DNA of 64,000 nucleotides from Candidatus Enterenecus merdae (GTDB lineage: Bacteria; Bacillota; Clostridia; Oscillospirales; Oscillospiraceae), in contig DVJZ01000029.1 of NCBI GenBank assembly GCA_018716385.1, positions 1-64,000 on the forward strand, given 5' to 3'. This document shows, one piece after another, positions 60,784-64,000 of the stretch (position 1 is its first letter; each line of letters begins with the position of its first letter). The position numbers and the translations under genes are program-made. The notes beneath the pieces are model-generated. The model had not been told where the DNA came from and ran no database searches. It saw only the letters and a program-made list of their open reading frames with translations.

Positions 60784-60823
60784 GTTTACTCAAATATTTA
60801 AAATCATGAGGAGGACATGAGAG

Positions 60824-62083
60824 ATGAGAGACGTATACGTCGTAAACTGCTGCCGGACGGCGGTGGGGTCCTTTGGCGGGTCGCTGAAGGACGTACCCGC
60901 GGTGGAGCTGGGAGCTGTTGTGGTGAAGGAGGCGCTGAAGCGGGCCGGAGTCAAGCCGGAGACGGTGGACGAGGTCATCTTCGGCGGCGTGCTCACGGCC
61001 GGCCTGGGCCAGAACGTGGCCCGGCAGGTGGGAGTGAAGGCTGGGATCCCGTATAGTGTGCCCGCCTTCACGGTGAACATGGTGTGCGGCTCCGGCATGA
61101 AGACGGTGATGGAGGCGGCCCGGGCCATTGTGGCCGGGGACGCGGAGATCGTGGTGGCCGGCGGGACGGAGAGCATGTCCCAGGCTCCTTTCACCCTGCC
61201 TGACGAGCGCTGGGGCGCCCGGATGGGGGACAAGAAGGTGGTGGACACCATGATCAAGGACGGATTGTGGGACGCCTACAATAACTACCACATGGGCACC
61301 ACCGCGGAGAACATCAACGACGTGTGGGGCATCACCCGGGAGGAGCAGGATGCCTTCGCCGCCTCCAGCCAGCAGAAGGCGGAGGCTGCCCAGAAGGCAG
61401 GCCGTTTTGAGGCGGAGATCGTCCCGGTGATGATCAAGAAGAAGAAGGAAATGGTGGAGTTCAAGGTGGACGAGTACCCCAAGCCCGGCGTGACCGCCGA
61501 GGGGATCGGCAAGCTGAAGGGCGCGTTCCCCGCGGGCCCCGATGGGGTTGAGGATGAGATCGTCCATACCTTTGAGCCCACCCAGGTGCACCAGGCCGAC
61601 GCTAAGAAGCATGTGCAGCGGGTGACGGCGGCCAACGCCTCCGGCCTGAACGACGGGGCGGCGGCGCTGATCGTGGCCAGCGGCGAAGCGGTGGCCAAGT
61701 ACGGGCTCAAGCCCATGGCCAAGCTGGTGGGCTGGGGCCAGGGCGGCGTGGACCCGAAGATCATGGGCGTGGGCCCGGTGCCCGCCTCCCGTCAGGCGCT
61801 GGCCAAGGCGGGGCTGAGCATGGCCGACATCGACCTGGTGGAGGCCAACGAGGCCTTTGCCGCCCAGTCCATCGCCGTGGGGCGCGAGCTGGGCTTTGAC
61901 ATGAGCAAGGTGAACGTCAACGGTGGGGCCATCTCCATCGGCCATCCCATCGGCTGCTCCGGGGCGCGGATCATCGTGACCCTGCTGCACGAGATGCAGA
62001 AGCGGCCGGAGGCCAAGCGCGGCCTGGGCACCCTGTGTATCGGCGGCGGCATGGGTGTGGCCACCATCTTTGAGAAGTGCTAA
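60824..62083 (+). CDS. thlA: Acetyl-CoA acetyltransferase (thiolase)
   Basis: A 419-residue biosynthetic thiolase that condenses two acetyl-CoA to acetoacetyl-CoA. Catalytic residues are in place: Cys in [11 protein letters not shown], His in [13 protein letters not shown] and Cys in [10 protein letters not shown]. Compared with clostridial Thl (about 392 residues) it has an insertion of about 25 residues (around 223-250: [15 protein letters not shown] and [12 protein letters not shown]) just before [13 protein letters not shown]. It is followed by CoA-transferase genes, fitting acetoacetate or butyrate metabolism. Confidence 0.94.
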   Translation: MRDVYVVNCCRTAVGSFGGSLKDVPAVELGAVVVKEALKRAGVKPETVDEVIFGGVLTAGLGQNVARQVGVKAGIPYSVPAFTVNMVCGSGMKTVMEAARAIVAGDAEIVVAGGTESMSQAPFTLPDERWGARMGDKKVVDTMIKDGLWDAYNNYHMGTTAENINDVWGITREEQDAFAASSQQKAEAAQKAGRFEAEIVPVMIKKKKEMVEFKVDEYPKPGVTAEGIGKLKGAFPAGPDGVEDEIVHTFEPTQVHQADAKKHVQRVTAANASGLNDGAAALIVASGEAVAKYGLKPMAKLVGWGQGGVDPKIMGVGPVPASRQALAKAGLSMADIDLVEANEAFAAQSIAVGRELGFDMSKVNVNGGAISIGHPIGCSGARIIVTLLHEMQKRPEAKRGLGTLCIGGGMGVATIFEKC

Positions 62084-62233
62084 AGTCCTCCGCGCGCCCG
62101 CTCCAGGCGGGTGTTACGGGAACAGCTAAGCGGCCGCCCAAGATAGCGCAAACCCCAAGGGCGGTATGAAAACTTGCCCTGCGGCCGGCGCAATCCGGCT
62201 GTTGTGTGGCAGAGCGCGTCCATGATGCAGGTA

Positions 62234-62276
62234 GCAAGGGGAGGGCGGGCCCTAATTTGGAACCGCCCTCCCTTGC
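62234..62276. terminator. Hairpin between thiolase and CoA-transferase genes
   Basis: GCAAGGGGAGGGCGG (62234-62248) pairs with CCGCCCTCCCTTGC (62263-62276) with one bulged G. Only weak T-richness follows. It may partly end the thiolase transcript. The stretch 62084-62233 holds no gene I can see. Confidence 0.55.
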
Positions 62277-62322
62277 TCTATAAAAGTTCTAAAAACCATT
62301 CATTTTTGAGGAGGCCAAAAAA

Positions 62323-63012
62323 ATGCCTAAATTCGTAAGCATGGAAGAGGCGGCAAAGCTGATCCCCAGCGGAGCCACCGTTATGGCCGGTGGTTTCATG
62401 GGTTGCGGCAGCGCCCACCGGTTCCTCACCGCACTGAGCCAGAGCGGAGTCAAGGATCTGACCATCATCTGCAACGATGGGTCTAAGCCCGGCGGCCCGC
62501 TGGGTGAGGACTACTATGGGGTGGCCAAGCTGATCCACAACCGGCAGGTGAAGCGGCTGATCACCAGCCACGTGGGTCTGAACCCGGAAGTGGCCCAGCA
62601 GAACATGCAGGACGGCACCCTGGAGGTGACGCTGGTGCCCCAGGGTTCTCTGGCCGAGATGATCCGGGCCGGCGGCGCCGGCCTGGGCGGCATACTTACC
62701 CCCACCGGCGTGGGCACCGTGGTGGAGGAGAGCCCCCTCTGCCTGGGCAAGCAGACCATCAACGGCAAGGACTATCTGCTCATGGCGCCCCTCCATGCCG
62801 ACTTTGCCATCATTGCCGGCTATAAGATCGACCGGGAGGGCAACGTGTGGTACAAGGGTACCACCATCAACCACAACATGGTTATGGCCACCGCCGCTGA
62901 CACCGTCATTGCCGAGGCCGAGCAGGTTGTGGAGGTGGGGACCATTGCCCCGGAGGACGTGCGCACTTCTGGCGTGTTTGTGGATTATGTGGTTGAGGGA
63001 GGTCTTTATTAA
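62323..63012 (+). CDS. Acetoacetate-type CoA-transferase subunit A
   Basis: A 229-residue class I CoA-transferase alpha subunit: the N-terminal VSMEEAAKLIPSGATVMAGGFMGCGSAHRFL and MIRAGGAGLGGILTPTGVGT glycine-rich loop match the family. It pairs with the beta subunit at 63012 and moves CoA between acetoacetyl-CoA and a carboxylate such as acetate or butyrate. AGGAGG precedes the ATG. Its stop codon overlaps the beta-subunit start. Confidence 0.92.
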   Translation: MPKFVSMEEAAKLIPSGATVMAGGFMGCGSAHRFLTALSQSGVKDLTIICNDGSKPGGPLGEDYYGVAKLIHNRQVKRLITSHVGLNPEVAQQNMQDGTLEVTLVPQGSLAEMIRAGGAGLGGILTPTGVGTVVEESPLCLGKQTINGKDYLLMAPLHADFAIIAGYKIDREGNVWYKGTTINHNMVMATAADTVIAEAEQVVEVGTIAPEDVRTSGVFVDYVVEGGLY

Positions 63013-63665
63013 TGGAAAAGTCTCAGATCAAAGGGTTCATTGCCGCCCGCGTGGCCAAAGAGCTGAAGGACGGCGACGTGGTCAACCTGGGCATCGGCGT
63101 GCCCACCCTGGTTCCCAATTATCTGCCCCAGGACGTCCATGTGACCCTGCAGGCGGAGATCGGCACCGTGGGATCCGCCCCCGCCGGCGACAACCCCGAT
63201 CCCATCCATGTCGTAGACGCGGGCGGCGCTCCCTCCGGGGTGCGTCCGGGCGGCTGCTTCATTGACTCGGCCACCTCCTTCACCCTGATCCGGGGCGGTC
63301 ATGTGGACGCCACGGTACTGGGCGGACTGGAAGTGGATGAGGAGGGCTCCCTGTCCAACTGGCTCATCCCCGGCAAGAAGATGCCCGGCATGGGCGGAGC
63401 TATGGACCTGCTGGTGGGCGCCAAGACGGTCATCGTGGCCATGGAGCACACCGCCGGCGGCAATCCGAAGATCCTCAAGAAGTGCCGCCTGCCCTATACC
63501 GCGGTCAAGTGCGTGAATAAGATCATCACCGAGATGGCCGTGATCGAGGTCACCGACAAGGGGCTGGTACTGACCGAGTATAACCCCGAGTTCACCGTGG
63601 AGCAGATCCAGGCGGCCACCGAGGCCACGCTGACCATCAGCCCCAATTTGAAGAGCATGGTGTAA
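63012..63665 (+). CDS. Acetoacetate-type CoA-transferase subunit B
   Basis: A 217-residue class I CoA-transferase beta subunit, beginning IAARVAKELKDGDVVNLGIGVPTLVPNYLP. The catalytic Glu region reads LQAEIGTVGSAPA, whereas most family members have SENG; the Glu itself is retained. MDLLVGAKTVIVAMEHTAGGNPKILKKCRLPYT is typical. The substrate (acetate, butyrate or a beta-keto acid) cannot be read from the sequence; the thiolase nearby favours acetoacetyl-CoA. Confidence 0.92.
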   Translation: MEKSQIKGFIAARVAKELKDGDVVNLGIGVPTLVPNYLPQDVHVTLQAEIGTVGSAPAGDNPDPIHVVDAGGAPSGVRPGGCFIDSATSFTLIRGGHVDATVLGGLEVDEEGSLSNWLIPGKKMPGMGGAMDLLVGAKTVIVAMEHTAGGNPKILKKCRLPYTAVKCVNKIITEMAVIEVTDKGLVLTEYNPEFTVEQIQAATEATLTISPNLKSMV

Positions 63666-63700
63666 GCTGGCTCCGGTTTCACAAGGCGGGAGAGTAAGAC

Positions 63701-63732
63701 AAGGGGGGTGGGCCTACTGGCCCAACCCCCTT
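63701..63732 (+). terminator. Terminator of the thiolase/CoA-transferase unit
   Basis: AAGGGGGGTGGGCC pairs with GGCCCAACCCCCTT and is followed by GATTTTTT. Confidence 0.85.
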
Positions 63733-63759
63733 GATTTTTTGCACCCATGTCCCCCTGGC

Positions 63760-64000
63760 TTAGCTGTTTCCGGTGGGCAGGAAGGGCCGGATAGCCAGGG
63801 CCACGCCGTTGATGGGCATGGTTTGCAGCCAGACCTTGCCTGGGCCGGTGAGCAGGGTGTGAAACAGCCCCTCCCCACCCAGGAACTTGTTCTTCAAACC
63901 TGGTACCTGCCGGACCTCCATGGACACCGTGGGCTCAAAGCCGGCCACGTTCCCCGTATCCACCACGATCTGCTGGCCTGGGGCCAGGGTGTATTCCACC
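63760..64000 (-). CDS. AIM24/TIGR00266 family protein, partial (5' end beyond window)
   Basis: The visible 79 C-terminal residues contain NVAGFEPTVSMEV and GPGKVWLQTMPINGVA, the typical beta-helix repeats and end of TIGR00266/AIM24 proteins, whose role in bacteria is unknown. The gene enters from the right edge. It is convergent with the CoA-transferase genes. Confidence 0.8.
   Translation of the reverse strand, partial: VEYTLAPGQQIVVDTGNVAGFEPTVSMEVRQVPGLKNKFLGGEGLFHTLLTGPGKVWLQTMPINGVALAIRPFLPTGNS

Overview
The window reads as a chromosomal segment of a high-GC Clostridia bacterium of the Oscillospiraceae type (Flavonifractor / Intestinimonas / Lawsonibacter-like). Supporting signs are: Spo0A-type C-terminal domains in three proteins; SLH-anchored surface protein; VanW, RNase M5 and XpaC-like proteins; clostridial thiolase and acetoacetate-type CoA-transferase genes; and many TTGACA-17-TATAAT promoters. 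The genus is an inference from gene content, not a computed assignment.

Layout. 1-8450: a complete type I-C CRISPR-Cas locus transcribed leftward (cas3-cas5c-cas8c-cas7c-cas4-cas1-cas2, then leader and the first four repeats of an array that leaves the window). 8220-8450 holds what I consider the main find: a small crRNA-like gene facing the cas promoter. 8460-12482: regulatory island with a structured non-coding stretch, an XRE/Spo0A-C gene pair, a Spo0A-like response regulator, a possible 15-residue peptide gene and a GHKL sensor kinase. 12531-22373: cell-surface block (large SLH adhesin, NodB-type deacetylase, RidA, XpaC-like membrane protein, VanW protein, DUF2461 protein). 22388-30725: EamA transporter, methyladenine glycosylase, RNase M5, holA, comEC and pcrA. 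30789-38746: aromatic amino acid operon (aroF, a small protein, aroB, aroA, acetyltransferase, aroC, gamma-carbonic anhydrase-like gene, pheA, HAD hydrolase) behind a leader peptide and attenuator. 38755-57716: mixed housekeeping genes (cinA, thiI, a pseudo-deacetylase, an orphan Spo0A-C protein, an EIIC-like permease, birA, HtrA protease, two-component system, CDF transporter, U32 peptidase, mltG, a Cys-rich micro-protein, DJ-1, tmk, tagA, glnS). 57813-60732: P-type ATPase behind a yybP-ykoY manganese riboswitch. 60824-63665: thiolase and both CoA-transferase subunits, consistent with acetoacetyl-CoA/butyrate metabolism. The right edge cuts an AIM24-like gene.

How parts work together. The CRISPR locus seems self-controlled. 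A ~105-nt RNA starting near 8287 carries an imperfect repeat hairpin, the 11-nt crRNA 5' handle (last base differs) and a guide. The guide matches the sequence next to the cas promoter -35 for 17 positions, with mismatches only at positions 6 and 12 and a TTC PAM in place. That is the architecture of a Cas-regulating (CreR-like) guide that recruits Cascade to repress its own operon without cleavage. The aromatic operon appears controlled by ribosome-mediated attenuation through an F/W/Y-rich 32-residue leader peptide, and the P-type ATPase by Mn2+.
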